From PALSA-607 sp036510735 (lineage in GTDB: Bacteria > Actinomycetota > Actinomycetes > Acidothermales > Acidothermaceae), in assembly GCA_036510735.1 (NCBI GenBank), contig DATCDK010000270.1:1-15271 (forward strand): 15,271 bases of DNA, given 5' to 3'. Shown here in pieces: positions 6,106 to 15,165 of this stretch. Every line of letters begins with the position of its first letter. The first letter of the stretch is position 1. The position numbers and the translations under genes were made by a program. The notes beneath the pieces are model-generated. The model was not told the origin of the DNA. It ran no database searches and worked only from the letters and a program-made list of their open reading frames with translations.

Positions 6106-7191
6106 TCAGCAGACCCGGTGCATCCAGCCGTGCGGGTCGGGGGCGGTGCCGTACTGGATGGCGAGCAGCGAATCGCGCAGGTCCTGGGTGACCTTGCCCG
6201 GGTGTCCGTCGCCCATCGTCAGCTCTCCCCCGCGCCACGCGAGTCGGCCGAGCGGTGTCACGACCGCCGCCGTTCCGCAGGCGAAGACCTCGGTGATGCG
6301 ACCCGACGTAACTCCGGCGCGCCACTCGTCGATGTCGATCGGACGTTGCTGCGTTGCGTGCCCGTGCTCCGCCGCAATCGTCAGGATCGCGTCGCGGGTG
6401 ACGCCCTCGAGGATCGTGCCCGACACCGGCGGCGTCACCAGAGTTCCGTCGTCGAACACGAAGTAGACGTTCATGCCGCCGAGTTCTTCGACCCACTTCT
6501 TCTCGACTGCGTCGAGGAAAACAACCTGGTCGCAGCCGTTCGCGCTTGCCTCTTGCTGCGCGACGAGGCTGGCCGCGTAGTTGCCCGCGCACTTCGCTGC
6601 GCCGGTGCCGCCCGGTGCCGCCCGCGTGTACTCCTCCGACAACCAGATCGACACCGGATGCAGGCCACCCGCGAAATACGCACCGGCGGGCGACGCGATG
6701 ATCAGGAACGTCACGTGATTCGCAGGCCGGACGCCGAGAAAAGCCTCGGTCGCCATCATGAACGGCCTGACGTACAAGCTCTTTTCTTCCTCAGGCGACA
6801 CCCACGCGCGGTCGGCCTCGATCAGCAGGTCGGCGGCAGCCACGAAGTCGTCGACCGGCAGTTCAGGCAACGCGAGACGTGCCGCAGACCGCTGGAACCG
6901 GCGTCCGTTTGCGTCCGGCCGGAACGTCTTGATCGAGCCGTCCGGCTGCACGTAGGCCTTGAAACCCTCGAAGATCGACTGCCCGTAGTGGAAAACGGCG
7001 GTCGCCGGGTCGAGTGCGAGCGGACCGTAGGGCCGCAGGCTCGCGTTGTGCCAGCCTTCGTCGGGCGTCCACGTGATCGTGACCATGTGATCGGTGAAGA
7101 CGCGGCCGAAGCCAGGATTCGCAAGTAGCTCGTCACGCTGAGCGGCCGGCACCGGCTCGGTCGGGTCGGTGCGGGTGAATTCGATGGTCAT
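6106..7191 (-). CDS. ilvE: Branched-chain amino acid aminotransferase (PLP fold type IV)
   Basis: Interconverts Leu, Ile and Val with their 2-oxo acids using glutamate/2-oxoglutarate, the last step for all three amino acids. The 361 residues include the ALDPATAVFHYGQSIFEGFKAY region of fold-type-IV BCATs (about 59-80), SLYVRPFM (138-145) and the PLP-binding lysine K200 in GTGAAKCAGNYA. The cofactor-contacting segment EELGGMNVYF (235-244) and SGTILEGVTRD (258-268) follow. This is the class with the GNYA motif seen in mammalian and actinobacterial enzymes. The ATG is preceded by GAGG at 8-nt spacing. About 190 nt separate it from leuB, so it may have its own promoter, although no convincing one was found. 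The downstream gene is the ECF sigma factor. Confidence 0.95.
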   Translation of the reverse strand: MTIEFTRTDPTEPVPAAQRDELLANPGFGRVFTDHMVTITWTPDEGWHNASLRPYGPLALDPATAVFHYGQSIFEGFKAYVQPDGSIKTFRPDANGRRFQRSAARLALPELPVDDFVAAADLLIEADRAWVSPEEEKSLYVRPFMMATEAFLGVRPANHVTFLIIASPAGAYFAGGLHPVSIWLSEEYTRAAPGGTGAAKCAGNYAASLVAQQEASANGCDQVVFLDAVEKKWVEELGGMNVYFVFDDGTLVTPPVSGTILEGVTRDAILTIAAEHGHATQQRPIDIDEWRAGVTSGRITEVFACGTAAVVTPLGRLAWRGGELTMGDGHPGKVTQDLRDSLLAIQYGTAPDPHGWMHRVC

Positions 7192-7383
7192 TGGTCAATC
7201 CTCACGGCTGATGTAGTTGCGACGCTAGCCCACGGGGTTGTGTGCGGGCTGGATGACCCGGCTGGCCTCGGTGATTCACGAGGCTGGATCGCGAAGAACA
7301 AAGGGGCCGGACGCCGGTCAGCTGGCGATTCGTTGTCAGCGTGCGGCTGGCTGCGGGTTCCCGGGTGGGTTGCCGGCGCCGGG
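7192..7383. other. Intergenic region between leuB and ilvE
   Basis: No credible ORF, leader peptide or strong terminator is seen. It holds a small hairpin, GCCTCG (7265-7270) with CGAGGC (7279-7284) and an 8-nt loop. A TAGCGT -10-like string near the ilvE start has no good -35, so the ilvE promoter is not assigned. Confidence 0.5.
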
Positions 7384-8499
<1,116 letters not shown>

Positions 8500-8644
8500 G
8501 TCCCAAGGGTACCGGCCGTCTCAGAAAGAGTGCACCAGATCTCAGGATGCGAGACGGCGGCCGTCCTAGACAGGCAGGCTCTGTCAGACGCAGCGACTAG
8601 GGTGCGCGGAAGGGAAGAGGACCCTAACGACAGGAGGAGTTGCC
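8500..8644. promoter_or_regulatory. Divergent leuB / VOC-gene intergenic region with inverted repeat
   Basis: The 145-nt gap between divergent starts must hold both promoters. An 8-bp inverted repeat GCCGTCTC (8515-8522) / GAGACGGC (8551-8558) is separated by 28 nt and sits next to the leuB start, so an operator is possible. A TACCCT -10-like string precedes leuB and a TAGGGT string lies at 8598-8603 for the plus-strand gene, but neither has a good -35. Confidence 0.35.
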
Positions 8645-9514
8645 GTGCCTGAGCGAGACGGATACATCGCTGGTGTGCCCTGCTGGGTCGACACAGCGCA
8701 GCCTGACCCGGCTGCTGCAGCGGTGTTCTACGGTGGCCTGTTCGGTTGGGAGTTCGAGGAAGCGATGCCGGCGGGGGCGCCGGGCAGCTATCTGATGGCC
8801 CGGCTGCGTGGCGGCGAGGTGGCGGCAATCTCGTCGCTCCCCGACGGAGCCCCAGCACGGGCGACGTGGAGCACCTACATCTGGGTCGACAGCGCCGACG
8901 AGGCCGCAGCAAAGGCGCGCGCGGCAGGTGGCAGCGTGCTCAGCGAGCCGTTCGACGTGATGGACGCGGGCCGGATGGCGACGCTTGCCGACACGGAGGG
9001 GGCAGCGTTTTGCGTGTGGCAGGCGCAGCGACACAAGGGGGCGCGAATCGTCAACGAGGCAGGCTCACTGAACTTCAATGTGTTGAGCTCCCGCGATTTG
9101 GAGGCAGCGAAGCGGTTCTATGGCGAAGTCTTTGGCTGGACGGCGCTCGACCTGGGCACCGGCGAGTTCTGGACGTTGACGGCTTACGGTGACTACCTCG
9201 AGACGCTTACGCCCGGAGTCCGCGAGCGAGCGGCAGCGTTTGGTGCGCCCGGGTTCGCGGACGTGCTGGCGGCGATCACCCCGATCGCCGACGATAACCC
9301 AGCCGATCCCGTCCAGTGGGGAGTCACCTTCTCCGCGGATGACGTCGACGCGACGGCCGCAAAGGCACTGGAACTCGGCGGCACCGTGGTTAGTCCGCCG
9401 GTCGACGCGCCGTACTCGCGGCTGACCGTGATTCGGGACCCGCAGGGCGCGACGTTTTCCGCCACCCAGTTTGTGCTCGAGAACAAGGACATCGGTCGCG
9501 AGGCTGCGTCATAG
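8645..9514 (+). CDS. Tandem VOC-domain (glyoxalase/bleomycin-resistance fold) protein
   Basis: A 289-residue cytoplasmic protein made of two vicinal-oxygen-chelate domains, about residues 8-127 and 140-278. Each begins in the same style: VPCWVDTAQPDPAAAAVFYG then GLFGW (11-35), and LNFNVLSSRDLEAAKRFYGE then VFGW (142-165). Each ends in a DPQGA-like or DTEGA-like strand (ADTEGAAFCVW and RDPQGATFSATQF). The overall form recalls the mycobacterial CFP30B/Rv0577-type two-domain proteins, whose catalytic role is not settled. No substrate can be assigned here. The start is GTG with a strong AGGAGG 7 nt upstream (8632-8637). It is transcribed opposite to its biosynthetic neighbours and has no evident link to amino acid synthesis. 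Confidence 0.9.
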   Translation: MPERDGYIAGVPCWVDTAQPDPAAAAVFYGGLFGWEFEEAMPAGAPGSYLMARLRGGEVAAISSLPDGAPARATWSTYIWVDSADEAAAKARAAGGSVLSEPFDVMDAGRMATLADTEGAAFCVWQAQRHKGARIVNEAGSLNFNVLSSRDLEAAKRFYGEVFGWTALDLGTGEFWTLTAYGDYLETLTPGVRERAAAFGAPGFADVLAAITPIADDNPADPVQWGVTFSADDVDATAAKALELGGTVVSPPVDAPYSRLTVIRDPQGATFSATQFVLENKDIGREAAS

Positions 9515-9595
9515 CCGGACGTCGTGCATCTGGTGCGGACCAGGAGTCCCACGCTGCGCCGATGTAACTCCGTGGTCGGCATCGCCGACGTCCGG
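9515..9595. terminator. Structured bidirectional terminator between convergent genes
   Basis: CCGGACGTCG (9515-9524) and CGACGTCCGG (9586-9595) form a perfect 10-bp outer stem. It begins at the base after the VOC gene's TAG and ends at the base before the serA stop triplet. Inside are a small hairpin CTGGT-GCGG-ACCAG (9530-9543) and a possible second one using CGATG/CATCG. There is no T run. The position between convergent stops suggests transcription termination or 3'-end protection for both mRNAs. Confidence 0.55.
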
Positions 9596-11188
9596 TCAGA
9601 CTTCGACGAGGTCGACTGCGCGGCCCGAATCGGCACCGATCTCGGTGACGATCGTCTCCAGAACCGCCACCGGCAGGGCCGAGTCGACCGTTAGCGCAAC
9701 GAGTGCATGACCGCCGCGGGTATCGCGTGCGACCTGCATGCCCGCAATGTTGATCCCGTGCTCGCCGAGAATGCGACCGACGACACCGACGACGCCGGGA
9801 CGATCGTCGTAGCGGAAGAACGCGAGGTGCTCCGACAGCGTGAGGTCGACGTCGAAGTCATCAACCTTAACGAGCTTCTCGACGAACTTCGGCCGCGCAA
9901 GCGTGCCGCCGATCGACAGCTGGTGACCGTTCGTCAGCGTGCCCCGAACCGTGATGAGGTTGCGAAAGTCGGGGCTGTCGTCGCTGGTCGTCAGGCTGAC
10001 TTCGACGCCACGATCCTGCGCGAACAGCGGCGCGTTGACGTAAGTGACTGATTTCTCGACGACGTCGGTGAACACGCCCTTCAGCACGGCGAGTTCGAGC
10101 ACCTTGACGTCGTACGCGGCGATCTCGCCACGAACCTCGACCTCGATGCGGGTCGCGATGCCACCAGCGAGCGCAGTGAAAACGCGGCCGAGCTTCTCCG
10201 CTAGCGGTAGGCCCGGGCGAACATCCTCAGCGATTGCGCCACCCTGCACGTTGACCGCATCGGGCACGAACTCACCAGACAACGCGAGCTTGACCGACCG
10301 CGCGACCGCCGTGCCCGCCTTCTCCTGAGCTTCGTCGGTGCTCGCGCCCAGGTGCGGAGTCACGACGACGTTGTCGAACTCGAACAAGGGGCTGGACGTC
10401 GTCGGCTCGGTCGCGAAAACGTCGAGACCGACGCCGCCGATGCGACCTTCCTTGAGAGCGATCGCGAGGGCGTCCTCGTTGATGAGTCCGCCGCGAGCCG
10501 CGTTGACGATGATGACGCCGGGCTTGACCATAGCAAGCTCGCGCTCGCTGATGAGGTCGAGCGTTTCGGGAGTCTTCGGCAAGTGGATCGTGATGATGTC
10601 GGCTTCACGAAGCAGCTCTTCGAGAGTGACCAGCCGCACCCCGTATTGCGCTGCGCGGGCCGGCTGAACGTAGGGGTCGTAAGCGATGAGGTGTGTGCCG
10701 AACGCGGCGAGCCGCTGCGCGACGAGTTGCCCGATCTTGCCAAGGCCGACGACACCGACGGTCTTGTCGAGGATCTCGACGCCGGTGAACTTCGAGCGCT
10801 TCCACTGACCCGACTTCAACGACGCGTTCGCGACCGGCGTGCGACGGGCGACCGCAAAGAGCAGGGCAATCGCCTGTTCGGCGGCGCTGACGATGTTCGA
10901 CTGCGGCGCGTTCACCACCATGACACCGGCGTTGGTCGCGGCCTTCACGTCGACGTTGTCGAGGCCGACGCCGGCGCGGGCGACCACCTTCAGGTTCGGT
11001 GCAGCCGCGATGGCCTCGGCGTCGATCTTGGTCGCGCTACGGATGATGATGGCGTCAGCAGTGGCGAGTGCGGGCAGCAGGGCGGCGCGATCGGCGCCGT
11101 CGACTTCACGGATCTCGAAGTCGCCACTGAGCAGGTCGATGCCGGCGGGCGAGAGTTCTTCGGCGATCAGGACAATGGGCTTGCTCAT
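9596..11188 (-). CDS. serA: D-3-phosphoglycerate dehydrogenase, long ACT-containing form
   Basis: Oxidises 3-phosphoglycerate to 3-phosphohydroxypyruvate with NAD, the first step of serine synthesis. Numbering from MSKPIVLIAE gives 530 residues, the usual long (type I) actinobacterial form. The Rossmann motif GLGKIG is at 148-153 and the catalytic set is R232 (NAARGG), E261 and H279 (TPHLGAS). An intervening ASB domain spans about 315-455. The C-terminal ACT domain (about 456-530, with YDDRPGVVGVVGRIL) is the expected serine-binding regulatory site. I chose the ATG at 11188 because GGAGG lies 11 nt upstream and homologues begin at MSK; the ATG at 11212 has no ribosome site. It lies downstream of ilvC but has its own upstream region. 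Confidence 0.95.
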   Translation of the reverse strand: MSKPIVLIAEELSPAGIDLLSGDFEIREVDGADRAALLPALATADAIIIRSATKIDAEAIAAAPNLKVVARAGVGLDNVDVKAATNAGVMVVNAPQSNIVSAAEQAIALLFAVARRTPVANASLKSGQWKRSKFTGVEILDKTVGVVGLGKIGQLVAQRLAAFGTHLIAYDPYVQPARAAQYGVRLVTLEELLREADIITIHLPKTPETLDLISERELAMVKPGVIIVNAARGGLINEDALAIALKEGRIGGVGLDVFATEPTTSSPLFEFDNVVVTPHLGASTDEAQEKAGTAVARSVKLALSGEFVPDAVNVQGGAIAEDVRPGLPLAEKLGRVFTALAGGIATRIEVEVRGEIAAYDVKVLELAVLKGVFTDVVEKSVTYVNAPLFAQDRGVEVSLTTSDDSPDFRNLITVRGTLTNGHQLSIGGTLARPKFVEKLVKVDDFDVDLTLSEHLAFFRYDDRPGVVGVVGRILGEHGINIAGMQVARDTRGGHALVALTVDSALPVAVLETIVTEIGADSGRAVDLVEV

Positions 11189-11265
11189 GGGTGGGCAATC
11201 CTCCGACGTCATGGCTGGGTCGTCGGCGTTGGGCCACCACGCTGTAGCACGCGCCTAATGGCGGG

Positions 11266-11271
11266 ATTCTA
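11266..11271 (-). promoter_or_regulatory. Probable -10 element of the serA promoter
   Basis: TAGAAT on the minus strand, about 78 nt upstream of the serA ATG, is a close match to the -10 consensus. A convincing -35 is lacking; TGAAAC 19 nt upstream is the best partner. It lies in the divergent gap between serA and the small membrane-protein gene. Confidence 0.35.
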
Positions 11272-11351
11272 GCGCGAACGTTTCCGGCACGTTTCACCCG
11301 GCGGTCGCGCCGCTCTGGCGTCTAGCGGCGATCTTGGCGCACCATGAGGTC

Positions 11352-11591
11352 GTGGGATCCAACCGCGTGCGCACCCTCATGGTCTTCGAGACGCTGATGT
11401 TCTTCAACGGACTCTTGTGCGCGGGCATCGGCTGGATCCTCTTGATCTTCATGGCGAAGCCCGCCGGCCTGATCGGCGCGCTCATCTTCTGGGCGGCCGC
11501 GACCCTGCTGTGGGAAGGCAAGCGCTACGTCGACCGGCTGCTGCCATTCGACGGATCCCACCGCGGTCGCAGTCGCGTGCGCCGCAGCTGA
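11352..11591 (+). CDS. Small two-helix membrane protein, unknown function
   Basis: Not a family I recognise. From the GTG at 11352 it has 79 residues. Two hydrophobic segments, roughly VFETLMFFNGLLCAGIGWIL and GLIGALIFWAAATLL, are joined by a short MAKPA turn. A basic C-terminal tail follows (KRYVDRLLPFDGSHRGRSRVRRS). Codons from 11379 onward are almost all G/C-ending, as in the surrounding genes, which supports real coding. The start is uncertain: TTG 11334, GTG 11352, GTG 11367 and ATG 11379 are in frame, and none has a well-placed Shine-Dalgarno. It is divergent from serA and convergent with ilvC. By charge, the termini are probably cytoplasmic. Confidence 0.65.
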   Translation: MGSNRVRTLMVFETLMFFNGLLCAGIGWILLIFMAKPAGLIGALIFWAAATLLWEGKRYVDRLLPFDGSHRGRSRVRRS

Positions 11592-11645
11592 TCGCCGTCC
11601 CGCACCTCTCGCCGTCCCGCATCACTCGCCGTCCCGCCGTCCCGC
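11592..11645. repeat. 17-bp tandem repeat with TCGCCGTCCCGC core
   Basis: The 12-mer TCGCCGTCCCGC occurs at 11592-11603, 11609-11620 and 11626-11637, exactly 17 nt apart. Its CGTCCCGC core recurs at 11638-11645 and again at 11660-11667. The array begins at the base after the small membrane gene's stop and lies in the convergent gap before ilvC. Its function is unknown. Confidence 0.7.
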
Positions 11646-11681
11646 CCGATTTGCGAACTCGTCCCGCTAGGCGAACCCGCA

Positions 11682-11709
11682 CTTCAACAGGTGCGCCCAC
11701 CTGTTGAAG
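11682..11709. terminator. Perfect 12-bp palindromic hairpin between convergent genes
   Basis: CTTCAACAGGTG (11682-11693) and CACCTGTTGAAG (11698-11709) are perfectly complementary around a 4-nt CGCC loop. It lies between the small plus-strand gene and ilvC, which converge. There is no T run on either strand. A bidirectional U-poor terminator is the simplest reading. Confidence 0.55.
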
Positions 11710-11720
11710 GGCCCCCACAC

Positions 11721-11750
11721 CCCCCTTACGTGATCAACCTCCGAAGGGGG
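11721..11750 (-). terminator. G/C hairpin just after ilvC
   Basis: CCCCCTT (11721-11727) pairs with AAGGGGG (11744-11750) around a 16-nt loop, starting 5 nt past the ilvC stop. It may end or protect the ilvBNC transcript together with the larger palindrome downstream. Confidence 0.35.
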
Positions 11751-11755
11751 AGCAC

Positions 11756-12757
11756 TTACTCGGCGTCGGTGATCCAGCTCATCATGGGGCGCAGGGCGCG
11801 GCCGGTGACCTCGATCGGGTGCTCGGTGTTCTCCTTGTAGTACTGCTTGTAGTTCGGCAGGCCGGCGTCGTATTCGGCCATCCACTCGCGGGCGAACTCG
11901 CCGTCCTGGATCTCGCCGAGGATCTTCTTCATCTCGGCCTTGGTAGCGTCGGTGACGATGCGCGGACCGCGGGTGTAACCGCCGTACTCGGCGGTCTCCG
12001 ACACCGACCAGTACATCTTCGAGATGCCGCCCTCATACATCAGGTCGACGATCAGCTTCACCTCGTGCAGGCACTCGAAGTAGGCAACCTCGGGCTGGTA
12101 GCCGGCAGCCACGAGCGTGTCGAACCCGGCCTTGATGAGCTCGGAAAGTCCACCGCACAACACGACCTGCTCACCGAACAAGTCGGTTTCGGTCTCTTCC
12201 TTGAACGTGGTCTTCAGCGCGCCCGCGCGGGTGCCGCCGATCCCCTTCGCGTAGGACTTCACGAGGTCCCACGCTTTGCCGGTCGCGTCCTGCTCAACGG
12301 CAAGCAGCACCGGCACGCCACGACCCTCTTCGAACTGGCGCCGCACCAGATGCCCCGGCCCCTTCGGCGCCACCATGCAAACATCGATGCCGGACGGCGG
12401 GGTGATGAGGCCGTAGCGGATGTTCAGGCCGTGCCCAAAGAACATCGCATCGCCGTCGACGAGATTGGGCTCGATCGCGTCCTTGTAGAGGTGGCGCTGC
12501 ACCGGGTCTGGTGCGAGCACCATGATCAGGTCGGCCTCCTCACAAGCAGCCGCGGGATCCAATACGCGCAAGCCTTCCGACTCCGCCTTGGCCCTGCTCT
12601 TGGAGCCCTCGAGCAGACCGACGCGCACATCAACGCCGGAGTCGCGAAGCGACAGTGCGTGCGCGTGCCCCTGGCTGCCGTATCCGAGCACAGCAACGTG
12701 GCGGTTCTGGATGATCGACAGGTCGGTGTCGTCGTCGTAGAAGATCTCAACAGGCAC
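11756..12757 (-). CDS. ilvC: Ketol-acid reductoisomerase, class I
   Basis: Isomerises and reduces acetolactate or acetohydroxybutyrate to the dihydroxy acids of valine/leucine and isoleucine synthesis, using Mg and NAD(P)H. The 333 residues match the short class I form. The Rossmann motif GYGSQGHAHA is at 25-34 with a coenzyme-specificity loop LLEGSKSRAK (48-57). K132 is in APKGPGH. Metal ligands are visible as D192 and E196 (ETDLFGEQ) and E228 and E232 (ECLHE), and substrate serine S253 is in SVSETAEYGG. The start is GTG with AAGGAG 9 nt upstream. It follows ilvN by 38 nt without an obvious terminator, so it is the third gene of the ilvBNC operon. Hairpins follow its stop. Confidence 0.97.
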   Translation of the reverse strand: MPVEIFYDDDTDLSIIQNRHVAVLGYGSQGHAHALSLRDSGVDVRVGLLEGSKSRAKAESEGLRVLDPAAACEEADLIMVLAPDPVQRHLYKDAIEPNLVDGDAMFFGHGLNIRYGLITPPSGIDVCMVAPKGPGHLVRRQFEEGRGVPVLLAVEQDATGKAWDLVKSYAKGIGGTRAGALKTTFKEETETDLFGEQVVLCGGLSELIKAGFDTLVAAGYQPEVAYFECLHEVKLIVDLMYEGGISKMYWSVSETAEYGGYTRGPRIVTDATKAEMKKILGEIQDGEFAREWMAEYDAGLPNYKQYYKENTEHPIEVTGRALRPMMSWITDAE

Positions 12758-12795
12758 GGACGTGCGCTCCTTAGCTTGGGTTTGAGTTCTAGGGA

Positions 12796-13320
12796 TTAAG
12801 CGATGCGGTCAACGGTGCGCAGCGTGCGGTCGGTGATCGACCGTGTACCGCGGCCCATCGCGACCATGCCCGATTGCGCGAGCTCTTTCACGCCGAACGG
12901 CTCGAGCACCCGCAGCAGCGCCTCTATCTTTTCCGCGCCGCCGGTCGCCTCGATGGTCACCGCGTCTACCGCGACGTCGATGACCTTCGCCCGGAACAGT
13001 TGCACGATCTCCAGCACCTGTGAGCGGCTCTGCGGGTCGGCCTTCACCTTCACGAGCAGCAACTCGCGCGACACCGAAGAGGCGGCCTCGAGCTCGACGA
13101 TCTTGAGCACGTTGATGAGCTTGTTGAGTTGCTTGGTGACCTGCTCGAGCGGGTTGTCCTCGACGTTGACCACGATCGTCATGCGTGAGACGTCCGGGTA
13201 CTCGGTTGGCCCGACCGCGAGTGAGTCGATGTTGAATCCGCGTCGCGCGAACAGGCCGGCGATCCGGGCGAGCACGCCGGGTTTGTTCTCGACGAGCACC
13301 GAGAGCGTGTGCTTGGACAT
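12796..13320 (-). CDS. ilvN: Acetolactate synthase small (regulatory) subunit
   Basis: Binds the large subunit, raises its activity and gives feedback inhibition by valine. The 174 residues begin with an ACT domain (about 4-75: HTLSVLVENKPGVLARIAGLF, then RRGFNIDSLAVGPTEYPDVSR), in which the ENKPGVLARIAGLF turn is the usual effector-binding region. A second ACT-like C-terminal domain (about 80-160) includes ELLLVKVKAD and the FGVKELAQSGMVAMGRG end typical of IlvN/IlvH. The ATG lies 3 nt after the ilvB stop with an AGAGGA ribosome site inside the end of ilvB, consistent with stoichiometric co-translation. Confidence 0.97.
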   Translation of the reverse strand: MSKHTLSVLVENKPGVLARIAGLFARRGFNIDSLAVGPTEYPDVSRMTIVVNVEDNPLEQVTKQLNKLINVLKIVELEAASSVSRELLLVKVKADPQSRSQVLEIVQLFRAKVIDVAVDAVTIEATGGAEKIEALLRVLEPFGVKELAQSGMVAMGRGTRSITDRTLRTVDRIA

Positions 13321-13323
13321 GAC

Positions 13324-15069
13324 TTAGAGTTCCTCTCCGTCCCAGGCCGGTGCAAGGTCGCGGGCGACCTTGATGTCGTCGTTGCTCGTGCCTGCGGCGA
13401 CCATCGGCCAGACCATGGCGTCCTTGTGCACGCCGAAGTCGATGACGACAGGAGCATCGTTGATGCCCATCGCCTTCTCGATCGTCGCATCGACGTCGTC
13501 CGCGCTGTCGCATCGCAGACCGACACAGCCCATCGCGTCAGCCAGCTTCACAAAGTCCGGAATCCGGCGCGAATGCAGGTCGGTGTTGGAGTAGCGCGCG
13601 TTGTAGAAGAGCGTCTGCCACTGCCGAACCATGCCAAGCGCGCCGTTGTTGATCAGTGCAACCTTGATCGGCGCGCCTTCGAGTGCGCACGTCACCAGCT
13701 CCTGGTTGGTCATCTGGAAACATCCGTCGCCGTCGATCGCCCACACCGTCGAGTCGGGCCGACCGAACTTGGCGCCCATCGCGGCCGGCACTGCGAAGCC
13801 CATCGTGCCGGCGCCACCCGAGTTGATCCACGTGTGCGGCCGCTCGTGCGGCAGGTAATGCGCCGCCCACATCTGGTGCTGGCCGACGCCCGCGACGTAG
13901 ACCGCATCAGGGCCGACGATGTTGCCGAGGCGCTCGATCACATACTGCGGCGACAAGCTTCCGTCGGACGGCGTGTCATACCCGAGCGGGTAGACCGTGC
14001 GCCATTGGTCGAGCTGACGCCACCACGCCGTGAGGTCGGCCTGGTTGCCTGCTTCGAGTTCGGACTTCACCGCGACGATCAGATCGGCGATCACCTCGCG
14101 CGCGTCGCCCACGATCGGGACGTCGGCCGTTCGGTTCTTCGAGATCTCGGCCGGATCGATGTCGGCGTGAATGATCGTTGCGTCCGGAGCAAAGGTCGAC
14201 AGCTTGCCGGTGACCCGGTCGTCGAACCGGGCGCCGAGCGCGATCAGCAGGTCGGCCTTCTGCAGTGCGCCGACCGCGCCGACCGTGCCGTGCATGCCGG
14301 GCATCCCCATGTGCTGCGGGTGGTTGTCGGGGAACGCGCCGCGGGCCATCAGCGTGGTGACCACCGGGATCCCGGTGAGTTCGGCGAGCTGCTTCAGCTC
14401 CTGCGTCGCGCGTGCGATCTGCACGCCGCCGCCGACGTAGAGCACCGGGCGCTTGGCCGACACGATGAGCTTCGCGGCCTCGCGGATTTGCTTGCTGTGC
14501 GGCTTGGCGGCCGGGCGGTAGCCCGGGAGGTCGACCTTGTCGGGGTAGTCGAAGGTCGTCATCGCCTGGAGCGCGTCTTTCGCGACGTCTACGAGCACCG
14601 GCCCAGGCCGGCCGGTCGACGCGATGTAGAACGCCTCTGCCACAGTCCGTGCAATCTCGTCGGGGTTGGTGACGAGGAAGTTGTGCTTGGTGATCGGCAT
14701 CGTGATGCCGCGGATGTCGGCCTCTTGAAACGCGTCAGAGCCAATGGCGGACGACGGAACCTGGCCGGTGATCGCGACGATCGGCGTGGAATCCATGTAC
14801 GCGTTCGAGATCGGGGTGACGAGGTTCGTCGCGCCCGGCCCTGACGTGGCCATGCACACGCCGACCTTGCCGGTCGCCATCGCGTAGCCCTCGGCCGCGT
14901 GGCCGGCGCCCTGCTCGTGGCGGACAAGGACGTGCCGAAGCTTGACGGAGTCGAAGAGCGGGTCGTAGAGCGGCAGGATGGCGCCGCCGGGGATCCCGAA
15001 CGCGATTTCGGCGCCGGCACGTTCCAGCGCGAGCACCAGCGACTTCGCGCCAGTTATCTGCTCACTCAT
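13324..15069 (-). CDS. ilvB: Acetolactate synthase large (catalytic) subunit
   Basis: ThDP-dependent enzyme that joins two pyruvates, or pyruvate and 2-oxobutyrate, to form the acetohydroxy acids. From the ATG at 15069 it has 581 residues. The catalytic glutamate is E52 (RHEQGAGHAAEGYA). The family's QEADIRGITMPITKHN is at 115-130. A central FAD-binding domain follows, then the ThDP/Mg motif GDG (447-449) to NN (474-475) and VRQWQ with W484, the position linked to herbicide sensitivity in plant homologues. I prefer MSEQITGAKS as the start because GGAG lies 7 nt upstream; a GTG at 15087 would add six atypical residues. It heads the ilvBNC operon behind a leader with a peptide and terminator. 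Confidence 0.97.
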   Translation of the reverse strand: MSEQITGAKSLVLALERAGAEIAFGIPGGAILPLYDPLFDSVKLRHVLVRHEQGAGHAAEGYAMATGKVGVCMATSGPGATNLVTPISNAYMDSTPIVAITGQVPSSAIGSDAFQEADIRGITMPITKHNFLVTNPDEIARTVAEAFYIASTGRPGPVLVDVAKDALQAMTTFDYPDKVDLPGYRPAAKPHSKQIREAAKLIVSAKRPVLYVGGGVQIARATQELKQLAELTGIPVVTTLMARGAFPDNHPQHMGMPGMHGTVGAVGALQKADLLIALGARFDDRVTGKLSTFAPDATIIHADIDPAEISKNRTADVPIVGDAREVIADLIVAVKSELEAGNQADLTAWWRQLDQWRTVYPLGYDTPSDGSLSPQYVIERLGNIVGPDAVYVAGVGQHQMWAAHYLPHERPHTWINSGGAGTMGFAVPAAMGAKFGRPDSTVWAIDGDGCFQMTNQELVTCALEGAPIKVALINNGALGMVRQWQTLFYNARYSNTDLHSRRIPDFVKLADAMGCVGLRCDSADDVDATIEKAMGINDAPVVIDFGVHKDAMVWPMVAAGTSNDDIKVARDLAPAWDGEEL

Positions 15070-15127
15070 CTCAGCTCTCCACCTCACTGCAGCGGGTCTT
15101 TACGGCAACAACTGTTCATACCTGGGC

Positions 15128-15164
15128 AACAAAAAGCCCCTCGTGCCGTGAAGCACAGAGGGGC
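15128..15164 (-). terminator. Attenuator terminator in the ilvB leader
   Basis: On the minus strand, GCCCCTC and GTGC (15164-15158, 15156-15153) pair with GCAC and GAGGGGC (15146-15143, 15142-15136), with one bulged T and a TTCACG loop. It is followed by TTTTTGTT. This strong intrinsic terminator lies about 60 nt before the ilvB ATG and after a Leu/Val-containing leader ORF. The tail is the same as in the cimA leader. A strong alternative antiterminator was not found by eye. Confidence 0.88.
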
Positions 15165-15165
15165 G

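Noticed and set aside
6118..7128. A 336-codon plus-strand open frame opposite ilvE, and similar ones opposite leuB and ilvC
   Set aside because: Composition typical of antisense shadows and fully overlapped by well-supported genes.
7192..7383. Search for a branched-chain attenuator ahead of ilvE
   Set aside because: No short ORF with Leu, Ile or Val runs and no U-tailed hairpin found.
11210..11250. Short frame starting GTG CTA CAG CGT before serA, considered as a leader peptide
   Set aside because: No serine control codons, and no hairpin-terminator pair follows before serA.
13309..14844. A 511-codon open frame on the plus strand opposite ilvB
   Set aside because: It mirrors a clear ilvB gene in a G/C-ending genome, where antisense frames stay open by chance; its protein is Arg/Asp/His-rich with no domain pattern.
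15070..15127. T-box or riboswitch in the ilvB or cimA 5' regions
   Set aside because: No T-box consensus (TGGNACCGCG-like) or known aptamer signature is visible; the peptide-type attenuator explains the structure.
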